A stretch of 64,000 nucleotides of DNA from Chryseosolibacter histidinae (GCF_018598225.1 NZ_JAHESF010000003.1:248001-312000), one strand, 5' to 3'; positions 44,417-53,745 are shown, numbered from the stretch's first letter. Numbers and translations are program-made. Notes: generated by a model not told the origin, from the sequence alone.

Positions 44417-45010
44417 ATGGAGTTAACGCAAACATATTCGGAGACCACGCAGGAGTTCCTGGAGTTTCTGAAAGTAAGTAAAGATTACCGCAGCGATGCG
44501 CTCGATCTTTTGGAGGAAGGGAAGTCGCGTTACCTGGCAGACCTGAAGCTGAACTTCAAGAACTCATTTGAGAGCGATCACCTTTCAAAAAAGGAGATCG
44601 CTTTGCTGGGCGTGTCACTGGCGGTGAATGCCGGCAACGCCCTGCTTCGTGAATTCTTCAAAGGCAATGCCCAGGCTGAAGGCGCCACTGCAGAAGAGAT
44701 CGCAGAGGCTACCGGCTGTGCTTCATTGCTCAGCGCCAATAATGTGTTCTACCGTTTCCGGCATTTCGTGAACAAGGAAAAGTACAACGAAATACCGGCC
44801 CGCATCAAAATGAATATCATGGGCAGGCCCGTGACCGGAAAAGAGTTCTTCGAGCTCATGAGCCTGGCTGTGAGCGCCGTAAACGGCTGTGAGATGTGTG
44901 TTAAATCACACGAGCACTCCCTCATCGAGCTCGGCAGCAAAGAAGAGCGGATCTTCGAAGCCGTACGCCTGGCCGCCGTTATCACCAGCGTAGCCAAGAT
45001 TTTGTACTGA
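44417..45010 (+). CDS. AhpD-like alkylhydroperoxidase (carboxymuconolactone decarboxylase family)
   Basis: A 197-aa helical protein with the AhpD redox motif GCEMCVKSHEHSL: Cys158, Cys161 and His165. The N-terminal half (ALLGVSLAVNAGNALLREFFKGNAQAEGATAEEIAEATGCASLLSANNVFYRF) is the family's other repeat, without the CxxC. The family serves as a thiol reductant for AhpC or as a weak peroxidase. Located 63 bp after ahpC on the same strand and followed by a strong terminator, it probably forms a two-gene peroxide-defence unit. Confidence 0.92.
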   Translation: MELTQTYSETTQEFLEFLKVSKDYRSDALDLLEEGKSRYLADLKLNFKNSFESDHLSKKEIALLGVSLAVNAGNALLREFFKGNAQAEGATAEEIAEATGCASLLSANNVFYRFRHFVNKEKYNEIPARIKMNIMGRPVTGKEFFELMSLAVSAVNGCEMCVKSHEHSLIELGSKEERIFEAVRLAAVITSVAKILY

Positions 45011-45042
45011 GAAAGTTGGCAACTACTTTGTACGCTTAAACG

Positions 45043-45075
45043 AAAACGGGTCCTTCGGACCCGTTTTCTTTTTTT
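45043..45075 (+). terminator. Intrinsic terminator after the ahpC-ahpD-like pair
   Basis: An 11-bp perfect stem, AAAACGGGTCC and GGACCCGTTTT, with a tiny loop, followed by CTTTTTTT. It lies 33 bp after the stop codon. Confidence 0.93.
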
Positions 45076-45077
45076 GA

Positions 45078-45211
45078 CCAGGATTAAACCAGGATTATAT
45101 AACAGGATTAACGGATCAACAGGATTGAGTCACATACACCCAATCCCGTCATCCTGCTGTTCTGTTCCCCTCATCCTGAAAAAAATCCTGAAAATCCTCA
45201 AATCCTGCTCC
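45078..45211. repeat. Imperfect palindrome made of CAGGATT and AATCCTG repeats
   Basis: Five copies of CAGGATT-like units on the left half face five or more ATCCTG-like units on the right half, giving a large imperfect hairpin of about 130 nt. It lies between the peroxide-defence terminator and the SIMPL gene. This looks like a dispersed intergenic element of Bacteroidota; no function was deduced. Confidence 0.65.
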
Positions 45212-45260
45212 AACGATTGGCCCGGTGTTTGGTGTCTAATGACCAAACCATTTGAACTGT

Positions 45261-45956
45261 ATGAAAAGTAAACTTATTGCATTTTTATTCCTGGCGCTTC
45301 CGTTGTTCGCTTCGGCACAGAATGAGGTTTTTAAAGGCGAACATTTTATTGAAGTAACGGGAACCGCACACCTGGAGATCGAGCCCAACGAAATATATAC
45401 CCTGATCAGGCTGAAAGAATTTGAAGAGAACCGTCAGAAGACCACACTTGAAAAGCTGGATGCCGATTTTCTGAACGCTTTGAAAAATGCCGGCATCGAC
45501 CGCAAGCGCCTGGAGCTGGCCGACGCCGGATCGAGCATCGGCAAGTTCGGCAGAAAAGACAAAGATGCCTTCCGTGAAAAAACTTACCAGATCAAACTTA
45601 CCAGCGCTGCCGAGCTGGAGAAGTTCCTCGAAAAGCTCGAACCCGTGAAAGTGGATTTAGTAGACATCACCCGGCTCTATCACTCTGATTATGAGAAGAT
45701 CAAGCTCGACCTGAAGACCAAAGCGCTGCAGGCCGCAAAAGCAAAAGCTGAAACCCTGCTGAAGTCCATCGGCGCCGAGATCGGCAAACCGTTAATGGTG
45801 CGCGACTGGGAAGTAGACCCCATCCAACCGATGATGGAAATGAAAGCCGCCAACGTGAGGATGAACTATGCCGGCGATGCTGCAGAAGAAAGCCAGATCG
45901 GTTTCAGGAAGATCAAACTTCAGTCGCAGATCACTGCACAATTTGAAATTAAGTAA
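45261..45956 (+). CDS. SIMPL-domain (DUF541) exported protein
   Basis: A 231-aa protein. The ATG at 45261 fits the signal peptide MKSKLIAFLFLALPLFASAQ; the longer frame from TTG adds three residues. The SIMPL hallmark at the start of the mature part is HFIEVTGTAHLEIEPNEIYTLIRLKEFEENRQ. The mid-region KALQAAKAKAETLLKSIGAEIGKPLMVRDWEVDP is the family helix and turn. Such proteins assemble into periplasmic or outer-membrane channel-like rings in some bacteria; a specific role here is unknown. It has its own terminator. Confidence 0.88.
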   Translation: MKSKLIAFLFLALPLFASAQNEVFKGEHFIEVTGTAHLEIEPNEIYTLIRLKEFEENRQKTTLEKLDADFLNALKNAGIDRKRLELADAGSSIGKFGRKDKDAFREKTYQIKLTSAAELEKFLEKLEPVKVDLVDITRLYHSDYEKIKLDLKTKALQAAKAKAETLLKSIGAEIGKPLMVRDWEVDPIQPMMEMKAANVRMNYAGDAAEESQIGFRKIKLQSQITAQFEIK

Positions 45957-45978
45957 GCACTGATCTTTGATTGGTGGA

Positions 45979-46016
45979 GAATCCTCTGGTACGGCTCTGT
46001 ATCAGAGGATTTTTTG
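45979..46016 (+). terminator. Intrinsic terminator after the SIMPL gene
   Basis: A 9-bp stem, AATCCTCTG and CAGAGGATT, around a 14-nt loop, followed by TTTTTGTTT. It lies about 23 bp after the stop codon. Confidence 0.8.
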
Positions 46017-46022
46017 TTTCGG

Positions 46023-46151
46023 AGAGTCCACGGTCCACAGACCACAGTCCACAGCAGGTACAGTGTGAGTCGTGAACGAGTCAAACTGATCGGTAACTGG
46101 TCGACTGTACTACCAAATGCCGTGGACCGTCGTCCGTGGACTGTAGACTCT
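46023..46151. repeat. Long imperfect palindrome between convergent genes
   Basis: Roughly 130 nt with arms of about 28 nt matching at 23 positions: GAGTCCACGGTCCACAGACC at the left and a GTGGACTGTAGACTC end at the right. The units are rich in GTCCACGG. It separates the SIMPL terminator from the end of the permease gene and could also end permease transcription. Confidence 0.55.
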
Positions 46152-46155
46152 TCGC

Positions 46156-48849
46156 CTACTCAGAGCGCAGCGACTTCACCGGATTTGTCAGCGCTGCGGC
46201 AATCGCCTGGAAGCTCACGGTGAATAACGCCACCAGCAACGCGGCACCTCCGGCGAAAACGAAGATCCACCAGGCCAGGTCTATCTTATAGGCAAAACCA
46301 TCGAGCCATTGTTGCATGAGGAAGCCACCCACCGGGGCCGCGATGATGAACGAGATCGCGACAAGCTTCACAAAATCTTTCGACAGCAACGTTACAATAT
46401 TGCCAACAGTGGCACCCAGCACTTTGCGGATGCCGATCTCTTTGGTGCGCTGCTCCGCGGCGAATATCACAAGACCTAACAATCCCAGGCACGAGATCAG
46501 GATCGCCAGCACGGCAAACACATTGGAGAGCCGGGCCACAACAGCTTCGTTGCGATACAGTTTTTCATATTCCTGGTCCAGGAACTGGTAGTCGAACGGG
46601 TAATTGGGATTAATTGCCTTGTACACCTGCTCCAGGCTGGCCAGGGCTTCGCGGGTTTTGCCCGGTTCTGTGCGCGCGATGATCACGCCGAAATATTCGT
46701 ATTCTTTCACATCAACGATCAGCGGTTTGATAGGCTCATGAAGGGAGTGCGTGTGATAATTTTTCAGCACCCCGATGATGTGTCCTTTTTTATTCCAGGC
46801 CGACACCCACTTCCCGATAGGGTCTTTCATGCCCATCTGTTTCACCGCCTCCTCGTTCACCATGAATGCATCTGCCGAGTCCGTTGACACGTCTCTGGAG
46901 AAATCCCGTCCTTCCGCGATCTGCAGGTTCATGATCTTTAGAAAATCGAATCCTACCGATACGGGTTTAAAGCCCATGGAGGCGCCTCTCTCCTTGCCTT
47001 CCCATTTAATAGCATCGCTGTCATCAATGGTCTCCCGCTGCCCGTCATTAACATCCACCACAAATCCCATGGCGTGGGGTGCTTCGCTGCTGCGGTCTAC
47101 CAGGGCAACGCCGGGCATGTGCGAAGCCTGCTCCTTAAACGCAAGATACTTGTCATATTTGCTCAGCTCACCTTCCACCCTGATGTAGATGAGGTTCTCA
47201 CGGTTGTAGCCCAGGTGTGTATGCTGCACATAGCTGGTCTGGCGCGAGATCACCACGGTAACGATCAGCAGCACGATGGAGATCACGAACTGAAAAACAG
47301 CAAGGCCTTTTCTGAACCACAATGCGCCGTTTGAAAATTTCATCACACCTTTCAGGATGCGGGCAGGTTTCAGCGAAGAGAGGTACAGCGCCGGATAACT
47401 TCCCGCTACAAATCCTGTGAAGAGCATGAGCGCCGCCAGGATGATCCATGAAGAAAGTGATGTGATAGGAGATACGATCTGCTTACCCGTGAAAGTATTG
47501 AAAGCCGGCAACAGCAGATGTACCAGTGCCAGCGACACAATGAGCGCCAGGAACGAAAGCACGATGGCCTCTCCCAGAAACTGCCCGATGAGGCTGCTTC
47601 GCGATGAGCCCACCACTTTACGCACACCCACCTCCTTGGCACGTTTCACCGAACGCGCCGTGGCGAGGTTCATAAAATTGATGCAGGCAATGATGAGAAT
47701 GAAGATGGCCACGCCGGTAAAGATGTTCACGTACTCGATGCGGCCACCATGTGGTTTGCCATTTACAAAATTCGAAACCAGGTACTGGTCACGGTAAGGC
47801 TGAAGTCCCAGCTGGATCTTAACGGGTTCTTTTTTATCAAGCTGCGCCTGCAGAAACCGGTTCATCTTGGTCTCAACGGTTTGGATATCCGCTGTTTTGG
47901 AAAGCTGCACCATGGTGCGCATGCTGCCGGTAGCCCACTCCAGCCGCGTCATGTGCGACTCCCAGTTGAGCAGAAAATCGAACTTCAGCGTGCTGTGTGC
48001 CGGCACATTTTCGAACACGGCCGTCACCACAAGGTCAAGCCTGTTCTCATACCGCATGCTCTGGCCGATGGCTTTCTCCGGTGTATCAAAGAACATTTCG
48101 GCCATCTTGCGCGAGATAGCAATGCTGCTCAGGTCTTTCAGCGCAGTTTTCGCATTGCCTGCGATCACCGGATAGCTGAACATGGTCAGAAAATCTTCGC
48201 TGGCACGCGAGCCCTCCAGCTTGTAAAGCTTGTCTCCCACCTGGAAGGTTTCGGCGTGGCCCCACGGCAGCTCATACCCTGTAGCATAGAAACTCATGTG
48301 CTCGATCTCAGGAACAGCCTGCCTGACGCCGTCGATCAGAATACGTGAACGCCCCTCGCGGTTTCGGTATGACGTGCTATAATCTGCGTTCACCTGTCCA
48401 TCGGCATAAATGGTCTGATACACATTGTAAAGTGTTTCACCATTCGTGTGGAAATTATCGACGCGTTTCTCATCCTGCACCCAAAGAAAAATAAAGAGGC
48501 AGCACGTCATGCCCAGTGCGAGCCCGGTGATGTTGATGGCAGAAAAAGCTTTGTAACGCGCCAGGTTGCGCATGGCTACGGTGAGGTAGTGCCTGTACAT
48601 GTTCATATTCATAGGTGAGGATGGTGTAGCGGTTGGTTTTCGTTTGATGGCAAATGGTTTCATGAACCCCATTACATTGCGGATGTAATCGAGCCGTGCC
48701 CTGCGCGCGCCGGCCTTCTGAACCTGGTAGTAGAACTCTTCGTCCAGGTCGCCCTGCACTTCTTCCAGCAGGTGGGGTGCACAGTAGTAACGCAGCAGCG
48801 CGCGGGCCCAACGGGGTGGCCGTACTTTGGGATCATAACTCACAGCCAT
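46156..48849 (-). CDS. MacB/FtsX-type ABC transporter permease with N-terminal prefix domain
   Basis: An 897-aa membrane protein. The first ~80 residues (VRPPRWARALLRYYCAPHLLEEVQGDLDEEFYYQ) are the permease prefix domain that accompanies PadR-linked transporters. After it come membrane segment 1 (FSAINITGLALGMTCCLFIFLWV), a MacB-type periplasmic domain and a first FtsX domain (VAIFILIIACINFMNLATARSVKRAKEVGVRKVVGSS). A second periplasmic domain and a second FtsX domain follow (LAILISCLGLLGLVIFAAEQRTKEIGIRKVLGATVGNIV). Such permeases act with a separate ATPase, not present here, in mechanotransmission or export. It lies 12 bp after the PadR gene. Confidence 0.92.
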   Translation of the reverse strand: MAVSYDPKVRPPRWARALLRYYCAPHLLEEVQGDLDEEFYYQVQKAGARRARLDYIRNVMGFMKPFAIKRKPTATPSSPMNMNMYRHYLTVAMRNLARYKAFSAINITGLALGMTCCLFIFLWVQDEKRVDNFHTNGETLYNVYQTIYADGQVNADYSTSYRNREGRSRILIDGVRQAVPEIEHMSFYATGYELPWGHAETFQVGDKLYKLEGSRASEDFLTMFSYPVIAGNAKTALKDLSSIAISRKMAEMFFDTPEKAIGQSMRYENRLDLVVTAVFENVPAHSTLKFDFLLNWESHMTRLEWATGSMRTMVQLSKTADIQTVETKMNRFLQAQLDKKEPVKIQLGLQPYRDQYLVSNFVNGKPHGGRIEYVNIFTGVAIFILIIACINFMNLATARSVKRAKEVGVRKVVGSSRSSLIGQFLGEAIVLSFLALIVSLALVHLLLPAFNTFTGKQIVSPITSLSSWIILAALMLFTGFVAGSYPALYLSSLKPARILKGVMKFSNGALWFRKGLAVFQFVISIVLLIVTVVISRQTSYVQHTHLGYNRENLIYIRVEGELSKYDKYLAFKEQASHMPGVALVDRSSEAPHAMGFVVDVNDGQRETIDDSDAIKWEGKERGASMGFKPVSVGFDFLKIMNLQIAEGRDFSRDVSTDSADAFMVNEEAVKQMGMKDPIGKWVSAWNKKGHIIGVLKNYHTHSLHEPIKPLIVDVKEYEYFGVIIARTEPGKTREALASLEQVYKAINPNYPFDYQFLDQEYEKLYRNEAVVARLSNVFAVLAILISCLGLLGLVIFAAEQRTKEIGIRKVLGATVGNIVTLLSKDFVKLVAISFIIAAPVGGFLMQQWLDGFAYKIDLAWWIFVFAGGAALLVALFTVSFQAIAAALTNPVKSLRSE

Positions 48850-48861
48850 ATCGACTTCATG

Positions 48862-49182
48862 TTAATTCGCATTTGGTAATAAGCTCCACATGTGGTTGCG
48901 CACTGCCTGGATGTCGTTCAGCGTTTGCTGGCCATAAGCCGAAATGCTGAAAAGACGTTTGCGTCTGCCGCCGCGCTCGGCTGTGGGATCGCCCATCTTC
49001 GAGGTCACCATACCTTTGTCTTCCAGGCGTTGCAAGGCCGCATGAACCTGGTTGAGCCTTGCCGACCGCCCGGTTTGCTGGATGATCTCGTGGGTGATGG
49101 CCACGCCATACGCATTCGCGGAAAGCACCGCCACGGTCAGCAGCACCAGCTCTTCAAATTCGCCCAGGTAAGCCCGTTTCAT
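48862..49182 (-). CDS. PadR-family transcriptional regulator
   Basis: A 106-aa winged-helix protein: YLGEFEELVLLTVAVLSANAYGVAITHEIIQQTGRSARLNQVHAALQRLEDKGMVTSKMGDPTAERGGRRKRLFSISAYGQQTL shows the PadR helix-turn-helix and wing. It starts the two-gene unit with the permease and probably represses it. The effector is unknown. Confidence 0.92.
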   Translation of the reverse strand: MKRAYLGEFEELVLLTVAVLSANAYGVAITHEIIQQTGRSARLNQVHAALQRLEDKGMVTSKMGDPTAERGGRRKRLFSISAYGQQTLNDIQAVRNHMWSLLPNAN

Positions 49183-49670
49183 AGTTTATAAGAGATATTA
49201 CTTCCATTTTTGCTGATCAAATTGTTTGCCATATCAAAAACGAAGAAATCAGGCTGAAAAAGGGCTTTTTATGGAAGTGTACCAATAACAACCGTTCGAT
49301 ATCAGACAATGATGTCCGGAGGAGGAACGAGGTTTAGAAAGGTACGCAAGGGTGTTCTGGGTGTGGGAACTAAGTTCCCAGGGGAGGGTTTGCTGTCGAA
49401 CGAAGGGTTAAAAGGCGCACGGAAGAAACTTCCGCGCTAGTGAAGTACGAGGTACGCGAGGGACGTAAATGCCTTGCGTGGTTGCATTGGGCGCTGAAGT
49501 GTGGTTTGGGTCTTTGAACCGTGCTTACGTGGAGTGGGGCCAGGGCATTAAGAATGTTTTCAGCAGCATTAAGACGGTGAAGGTTTTGTTTGTACACTGC
49601 ACTTTTTTAAGCCCTGACTTTTACTAACTTTTCAACCCCATTGAAACCTGCATCTAAATCCCCTGAAGGC
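49183..49670. other. Intergenic stretch without a supported gene
   Basis: About 490 bp between the PadR gene and the membrane-protein gene. Contents seen: a GGGAAC...GTTCCC hairpin near 49368-49380 and the dispersed GAAGTACGAGGTACG unit near 49442-49455. A 75-codon open frame on the minus strand was not accepted. It probably carries two divergent promoters. Confidence 0.5.
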
Positions 49671-50459
49671 ATGTCGCAACGCGTCATGGATCTGATTATC
49701 AGTAACGTGCTGTCTATCCTGATCACGATCGTTTTCGGTTATTACTTTTTATACGTGGGCGATAAGGAACGGGAGCCCACTTTTTATGTCGATCCCGTGC
49801 GCACGGTCATCATCGATCAGGCCAACGTGGGAGAGGCACCTTTACAATTGCTCAAACCCAACCACGACACGGTAGACGCCGATGTGGTATCTGCCTATTT
49901 TTATTTCTTCAACCAGGGCAAAGAGACCATCAAACGTGAAAACATCTACTCGCCCCTGAAGATCAAGGTTGACAAAAGCGAGATCCTGTATTTCAAGATG
50001 CTGAAAACAGCCCGCGATATTTCGGGCATCAAGGTGACCCGCGATACGCTCGAAAATTCACTGGACATCGATTTCAGCGCCCTCGAAAAAGACGATGGTT
50101 TTGTGGGCCAGGTGATCTTTGAAGGAAACAAAGATGCCCCGCTGATCATAGAGGGTGGCGTTGACCGTGTGAAATATTTCAGGAACGAGCTCGAGAGCAT
50201 TCCTCCTATCTATATTCTGATCGCCATCTTTATTTTCCTGGTAGCCGCTTACGTTTACCTGCTGCTCAGCAAGCGCAATCCCAAATCGGTGCCCCGGCTG
50301 CTGTTCATCTTTTCGGCGATCCCCGTGATCTATCTGCTGCTGATGCTGTACAAAACCGAGTGGTTCATAGACCACAAGGTGCCTGAAACGCTTCGCATCG
50401 AACAATATGTTCAGCAAAGCAAGAAGCAGGTTTTTGAGCTGTCGTCCTGGTTCCATTGA
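49671..50459 (+). CDS. Membrane protein of unknown function
   Basis: A 262-aa protein, family not recognised. The ATG at 49671 was preferred; a TTG ten codons upstream is possible. Segment 1 (~8-30, NVLSILITIVFGYYFLYVG) is followed by a domain of about 150 residues, mainly beta (PTFYVDPVRTVIIDQANV; ADVVSAYFYFFNQGKETIKRENIYSPLKI), probably outside the cytoplasm. Two more segments come near the end (IPPIYILIAIFIFLVAAYVYLLLS; VPRLLFIFSAIPVIYLLLMLY), then a short tail. No enzyme motif. Confidence 0.75.
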   Translation: MSQRVMDLIISNVLSILITIVFGYYFLYVGDKEREPTFYVDPVRTVIIDQANVGEAPLQLLKPNHDTVDADVVSAYFYFFNQGKETIKRENIYSPLKIKVDKSEILYFKMLKTARDISGIKVTRDTLENSLDIDFSALEKDDGFVGQVIFEGNKDAPLIIEGGVDRVKYFRNELESIPPIYILIAIFIFLVAAYVYLLLSKRNPKSVPRLLFIFSAIPVIYLLLMLYKTEWFIDHKVPETLRIEQYVQQSKKQVFELSSWFH

Positions 50460-50559
50460 TCGCCGAAAAAAAGTCAAAAAATATTTTACCGCTCGTTTTT
50501 GTGCTGACATAGGGCTGTCACTGTGTGGTTGTTTCTTCGTATCATCAAACACAGCACCT

Positions 50560-51111
50560 ATGAAACACACAACTGCAAAAACAACGGTAACATTGGGAAC
50601 CCTTGTCAGGGATTATGTGGTCTACAACGCCTGGGCAAACAAAACCCTGGTGGAATGGCTGCAATCCAAACCTTCGGCCGTCATGGAGGAGACCGTTCCG
50701 TCAAGCTTCCCGACGCTCAAAGCCACCCTGCTGCACATCTGGGATTGCCAGCGGTTCTGGCTTTCCGTTTTACAGCAAACCCCTCCGCCGGCACCGGTAA
50801 ACCCGGATAGCTCCCTGGAAGAGCTGATGAATGGTTTCATCGCAGAGTCTTACCTGTTTGCGGCGTATGTGAACATCCTGGATGAGGATGCCATCGCTGA
50901 AGAAGTTGTGTTTACAAGCCCTTATGCAGAGTCGGTCAGCCCGCGGTTCGAGTTCATTCAACATTGCATGAACCACAGCACGTATCACCGGGGCCAGATG
51001 GTGACCATGGGCCGCAACCTGGGTCTCACGGATGCACCGATGACCGATTACAATTTTTACCTGATCATGGCCAAACAAAGCATGACAGAACAATTGCAAA
51101 AAGCCGCCTGA
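50560..51111 (+). CDS. DinB-family protein
   Basis: A 183-aa four-helix protein. The open frame extends 51 codons further upstream into the preceding gene, but the ATG at 50560 (MKHTTAKTTVTLGTLVRDYVVYN) fits the family start. The three metal-binding His expected in DinB/YfiT proteins are in LLHIWDCQRFW and MNHSTYHRGQM (HSTYH). Family members include metal-dependent thiol transferases such as bacillithiol S-transferases and proteins of unknown use. The substrate cannot be told. Confidence 0.88.
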   Translation: MKHTTAKTTVTLGTLVRDYVVYNAWANKTLVEWLQSKPSAVMEETVPSSFPTLKATLLHIWDCQRFWLSVLQQTPPPAPVNPDSSLEELMNGFIAESYLFAAYVNILDEDAIAEEVVFTSPYAESVSPRFEFIQHCMNHSTYHRGQMVTMGRNLGLTDAPMTDYNFYLIMAKQSMTEQLQKAA

Positions 51112-51127
51112 TGTTTAATTTTAAAAC

Positions 51128-52201
51128 ATGACCATGAAAGACATCATCCGCCATCGCCTGTACCGCCAGCAGCTTGCCAAACCTGAATTTGCCACCGCCG
51201 GCGAAGTCGTGTCGTGGCTGGGTGCTGTTCAGGGGCAGGACTATCTTGGCGCGTTGTGGTCTATTGGCCAGCGGATGAAAAAGGCTGTTGAGGCAGACAT
51301 CGAACAGGCTATTGCCGACAAGTCGATCATCCGCACATGGCCCATGCGTGGCACGTTACACTTCGTTGCCCCGAAAGATATCCGGTGGATGCTCAAGTAC
51401 CTCACACCAAGGGTAATGACCCGTGCCGCCGGAATATACAGGCAGAGCGGCCTGGAGAATAAAGATTTTACAAAAAGCGCGAAGCTGTTCGAAAAAGCGC
51501 TCGAAGGCGGAAAGCAGCTCACCCGCGACGAAATGTACGATGTGCTGGAACGGAACAAGATCTCTACGGGGGATACGCGCGGGCTGCACATCCTGGGAAA
51601 CCTGGCACAGAAAGGTCTCATCTGCTTCGGCGCAAGAAAAGGTAAACAGCAGACCTTTGCGCTGCTGGAAGAATGGGTGCCACCCGCCAGCGTACCCGAT
51701 AAAGATGAGGCACTGGCCGAGCTGGCCCTGCGTTACTTTACCAGCCACGGCCCGGCTACTGTCGCGGATTTCATGTGGTGGGCAGGCCTGACCAAAGCCG
51801 ATGCTGTTGCCGCCCTTGAGTCGGTAAAACATCAGCTTGCCTGCGAAACCGTTGAGGGAGAACCATATTGGCTGTCGCCCTCGGCAGCGGCACCCAGGAT
51901 CAGTGCTTCAACGGCCTACCTGCTACCCACCTATGATGAGTATGGTATCGCTTACAAGGAAAGAAGCACCATCATCGATCCGCTACATTACAAGAAGATC
52001 GGAAATTTTATGACCTCCTCCATTGTGATCAATGGAAGAATAGAAGGCATCTGGCGCAGAACTGTTAACAAAAACAAGGTTGTGCTGGAAACAAAGTCTT
52101 TTACCTCCTTCAGCCCAAAACAAAACAGCACCATCGCCACCGCTGTGAAACGTTACAGCAAATTTATAGGCATGGCGTGCACGGTGCAGCCGCTGAAGTA
52201 G
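51128..52201 (+). CDS. AlkZ-like winged-helix DNA-binding protein (HTH_42)
   Basis: A 357-aa protein. The family's N-terminal block is clear: IRHRLYRQQLAKPEFATAGEVVSWLGAVQGQDYLGALWSIGQRM. It contains the Q-x-Q/D catalytic arrangement (VQGQD) described for AlkZ DNA glycosylases that unhook interstrand crosslinks. Later blocks TWPMRGTLHFVAPKDIRWML, ALRYFTSHGPATVADFMWWAGL and LLPTYDEYGIAYKER also fit HTH_42. A DNA-repair role is therefore probable, though many members are untested. It starts 16 bp after the DinB gene and may be cotranscribed. Confidence 0.87.
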   Translation: MTMKDIIRHRLYRQQLAKPEFATAGEVVSWLGAVQGQDYLGALWSIGQRMKKAVEADIEQAIADKSIIRTWPMRGTLHFVAPKDIRWMLKYLTPRVMTRAAGIYRQSGLENKDFTKSAKLFEKALEGGKQLTRDEMYDVLERNKISTGDTRGLHILGNLAQKGLICFGARKGKQQTFALLEEWVPPASVPDKDEALAELALRYFTSHGPATVADFMWWAGLTKADAVAALESVKHQLACETVEGEPYWLSPSAAAPRISASTAYLLPTYDEYGIAYKERSTIIDPLHYKKIGNFMTSSIVINGRIEGIWRRTVNKNKVVLETKSFTSFSPKQNSTIATAVKRYSKFIGMACTVQPLK

Positions 52202-52207
52202 TGTTGG

Positions 52208-53239
52208 TTATTGTTTATTCTTCTGATAATCGAACGGCGTTGTTCCCGTCCATCTTTTGAAAGCCCGTGTAAAGGCACTGAGCTCATTGTATCCTAAAAT
52301 ATAAGAGACCTCTTTCAGCGGATGATTTCCCGCGCTCAGGTATTGCAACGCTATGGTCTTGCGCACCGAGTCGGCAAGCTGCTGAAAGCTTACACCTTCT
52401 TCCTGGAGCTTGCGTTGCAGGGTACGGGCACTTGTATTAAAATTGGCCGCGATCTCTTCGAGGCTGGCAATACCCAGGTATGCATTCGCCGTGAGGTAAT
52501 TGACAATACGTTCACTCAGCGGTGGCTCCTTCTGAGAGGCCACTGAGCTACTATGGGTCATCTCCAGCAGCAGGCGTTGCAGCTCGTGGTTGGCGGTGAT
52601 GATGGCTTCATCCCAGAACACGTCTTTGAATTCCATACCCCACTCATCCTGCGAATGTCTCGGCTTGCAACGCAGCACGCGCTCATATTCTTTTACATCC
52701 ACGGAATCATTCAGCGGGAATCTCACTTTCGCCGGCGCCGTTTTTTCGAAGATCAATCCATCGAGCTCGTGAATGGTGAAGACCATAAAAAGCTCCATCA
52801 TCTGCCGGAAGGCGTCGGGATTTGCCACTGATGCCGACTCGTTTGGAATGAAACGGATGGAGATGATCTTGTTTGCCCGCGTGACATTCATCGAAAAGAG
52901 GTCTGTGATAAGATGAATGGACTGGGCTGCCAAAGTCAACGCCTCCCCCACTGTTCTGCTGCTTTGAATGATCTGCCCGACAGCACCCAGGGCCGACAGC
53001 TGCAACGATTCGCCGAAATGCAGCCCAAAAGCAGCGTCATGCGAAAGGTGAACGGCGTTGCGCCACAGGTCATTGAGCTGCATCGGTGTTATGGCCGGAC
53101 CTGACCGCCCTTTCAGCAGCTTAAAATCAAGGCCCGACATGCGGCACAATTGATCCGGCGCCAGGTAGCGCTGAACGGCGTAGGCCAGCATGTTCAGCAC
53201 AAATTGTTTTCTGTATTCCTCCATGCTGTAAAGTAACAT
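52208..53239 (-). CDS. AraC-family transcriptional regulator
   Basis: A 343-aa regulator. Residues ~15-200 form an arabinose-binding-like (AraC_binding_2/OruR-type) effector domain. The C-terminal ~100 residues carry the AraC double helix-turn-helix: FNTSARTLQRKLQEEGVSFQQLADSVRKTIALQYL and PLKEVSYILGYNELSAFTRAFKRWTGTTPFDY. The longest frame starts at GTG; the ATG at 53239 is used, and 53224 is an alternative. The gene lies 120 bp from the divergent small membrane-protein gene and may control it (inference). Confidence 0.9.
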   Translation of the reverse strand: MLLYSMEEYRKQFVLNMLAYAVQRYLAPDQLCRMSGLDFKLLKGRSGPAITPMQLNDLWRNAVHLSHDAAFGLHFGESLQLSALGAVGQIIQSSRTVGEALTLAAQSIHLITDLFSMNVTRANKIISIRFIPNESASVANPDAFRQMMELFMVFTIHELDGLIFEKTAPAKVRFPLNDSVDVKEYERVLRCKPRHSQDEWGMEFKDVFWDEAIITANHELQRLLLEMTHSSSVASQKEPPLSERIVNYLTANAYLGIASLEEIAANFNTSARTLQRKLQEEGVSFQQLADSVRKTIALQYLSAGNHPLKEVSYILGYNELSAFTRAFKRWTGTTPFDYQKNKQ

Positions 53240-53362
53240 CACCGCTTCCGGATAAAGTAGTGCCTGTCGTGAATTGGTAAGGCATTGGCGCGGAAAGATA
53301 AACGCCGCGCGATACCCCTACCCTACCTTTGAAGCATCATTCAAACACTAAAAAATAAATAT

Positions 53363-53740
53363 ATGACATCCTTAAAAAACGTGCTTCTGGTCAACGGCGT
53401 AAGCTCTGGCGCCACAGGTTTGATCCTCCTTGTCTTCGGACGGTTTGTTGCTACCCTGTTTGGCAGCTCAGCGCCGGCACCCTTCTGGGCTGTTGGCGTT
53501 TTCCTGATCGCCTTTGCGGCCCTCGTGGTTGCTGAAGGTGTTCGGGCTACACAACGTCCGGGTCGCGTGATGCTGATCACCACACTCGATACGTTGTGGG
53601 TTGCCGGCAGCCTCATCATTGTGGTGCTGCAGCTCTTCAATCTTTCAATGATCGGTTATGTGCTGATCAGCGGTGTAGCACTCTGGGTGGCAACCATGGC
53701 GGTGCTGCAGGCGAGAGGTTTAAAAAAGATAACTGTTTAA
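53363..53740 (+). CDS. Small four-helix membrane protein
   Basis: A 125-aa protein with four hydrophobic segments: VLLVNGVSSGATGLILLVFGRFVATLFG, FWAVGVFLIAFAALVVAEGV, VMLITTLDTLWVAGSLIIVVLQLF and IGYVLISGVALWVATMAVLQARG. Only short loops join them. The family is not recognised; similar small proteins are found beside AraC regulators. It is divergent from the AraC gene and followed by a hairpin terminator. Confidence 0.72.
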   Translation: MTSLKNVLLVNGVSSGATGLILLVFGRFVATLFGSSAPAPFWAVGVFLIAFAALVVAEGVRATQRPGRVMLITTLDTLWVAGSLIIVVLQLFNLSMIGYVLISGVALWVATMAVLQARGLKKITV

Positions 53741-53745
53741 ATGGC

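Noticed and set aside
49370-49597. 75-codon frame on the minus strand
   Set aside because: No motif, no ribosome-binding site, and it overlaps repeat-like DNA.
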